A stretch of DNA of 5,328 nucleotides. It comes from JAVBLV01 sp031553195 (GTDB taxonomy: Bacteria > Bacteroidota > Bacteroidia > Bacteroidales > P3). The DNA lies in assembly GCA_031553195.1 (NCBI GenBank), contig JAVBLV010000059.1, forward strand, positions 1 to 5,328. The letters run 5' to 3'. The notes under the pieces were generated by a model. That model was not told where the DNA came from. It saw nothing but the letters and a program-made list of their open reading frames with translations, and did not search any database. Position numbers and translations under genes: made by a program. Positions 5,230-5,328 of the stretch are shown here, piece after piece (position 1 is the stretch's first letter; every line of letters begins with the position of its first letter).

Positions 5230-5237
5230 TATCTTTG
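5230..5237 (+). promoter_or_regulatory. TAnnTTTG -7 element for the right-edge gene
   Basis: TATCTTTG followed by CGGCAAAA matches the Bacteroidota -7 consensus and lies 12 bp before the start codon at 5250. The upstream -33 box is poor (TATG at 5207-5210). The mRNA would have a very short leader or none. Confidence 0.45.
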
Positions 5238-5249
5238 CGGCAAAAACTC

Positions 5250-5328
5250 ATGATACGATATACAATTAAATTGACCAAGTCAGAGATTGAAGAATTGGAA
5301 TCGATAGTTTCTAAAGGTTCTCACAAGT
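5250..5328 (+). CDS. N-terminus of a probable IS630-type transposase or its HTH protein (partial)
   Basis: The ATG at 5250 opens a frame to the window edge: MIRYTIKLTKSEIEELESIV followed by SKGSHK. The pattern of a short beta strand, then LTxxExxELExxVSKG followed by basic residues, is how IS630-family transposases and their stand-alone helix-turn-helix halves begin; the DNA-binding helices would come just after the edge. Only 26 codons are visible, so the family call rests on the N-terminal pattern alone, and intactness cannot be judged. The TAnnTTTG element just upstream supports the start. Confidence 0.55.
   Translation, partial: MIRYTIKLTKSEIEELESIVSKGSHK

Noticed and set aside
5030..5278. 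82-codon minus-strand ORF rich in Phe, Leu and Ile
   Set aside because: Looks like a membrane protein only because AT-rich DNA encodes such residues. It overlaps the promoter and start of the right-edge gene.

Overview
The window looks like chromosome of a member of the Bacteroidota, most likely Bacteroidales. Four independent signs agree. There is a type IX secretion (T9SS) sorting domain at the end of a secreted protease. There is a Bacteroidota-type HU-related DNA-binding protein. Promoter-like sites have the TTTG / TAnnTTTG pattern rather than -35/-10 boxes. Start codons lack Shine-Dalgarno sequences. Base composition is AT-rich. No tRNA, rRNA or CRISPR array was seen.

Layout. Positions 1-415 are non-coding and rich in inverted repeats, ending in a good promoter match (318-348). 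Positions 416-3250 hold a two-gene unit: a secreted pappalysin-type (M43) zinc metalloprotease with a T9SS sorting domain, then, 12 bp later, a small lipocalin-like lipoprotein. A long hairpin (3263-3314) closes the unit. Positions 3313-4142 are a graveyard of small mobile elements. On the minus strand lies a decayed IS200-like Y1 transposase. It has a nonsense codon, lacks its C-terminal half, and is split after its fourth codon by a 160-bp non-autonomous element flanked by TTA duplications. A second, diverged 160-bp copy of that element sits at 3983-4142, also flanked by TTA. Positions 4434-4808 encode the HU-related protein, followed directly by five 22-bp tandem repeats, each built round a palindrome (4830-4939). 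The right edge (5250-5328) is the start of what looks like an IS630-type transposase behind a TAnnTTTG promoter.

How it may work together. The protease should cross the inner membrane by Sec and the outer membrane by T9SS. The co-transcribed lipoprotein should sit in the envelope. A small envelope beta-barrel protein encoded beside a secreted metzincin recalls known protease-inhibitor pairs, so a protease/inhibitor operon is the main functional hypothesis; it is inference. The second point of interest is the 160-bp element family. Both copies have exactly the same length, are palindromic over their whole length about their midpoint, and have TTA target duplications. Removing copy 1 with one TTA restores the transposase frame, which fixes its ends to the base.
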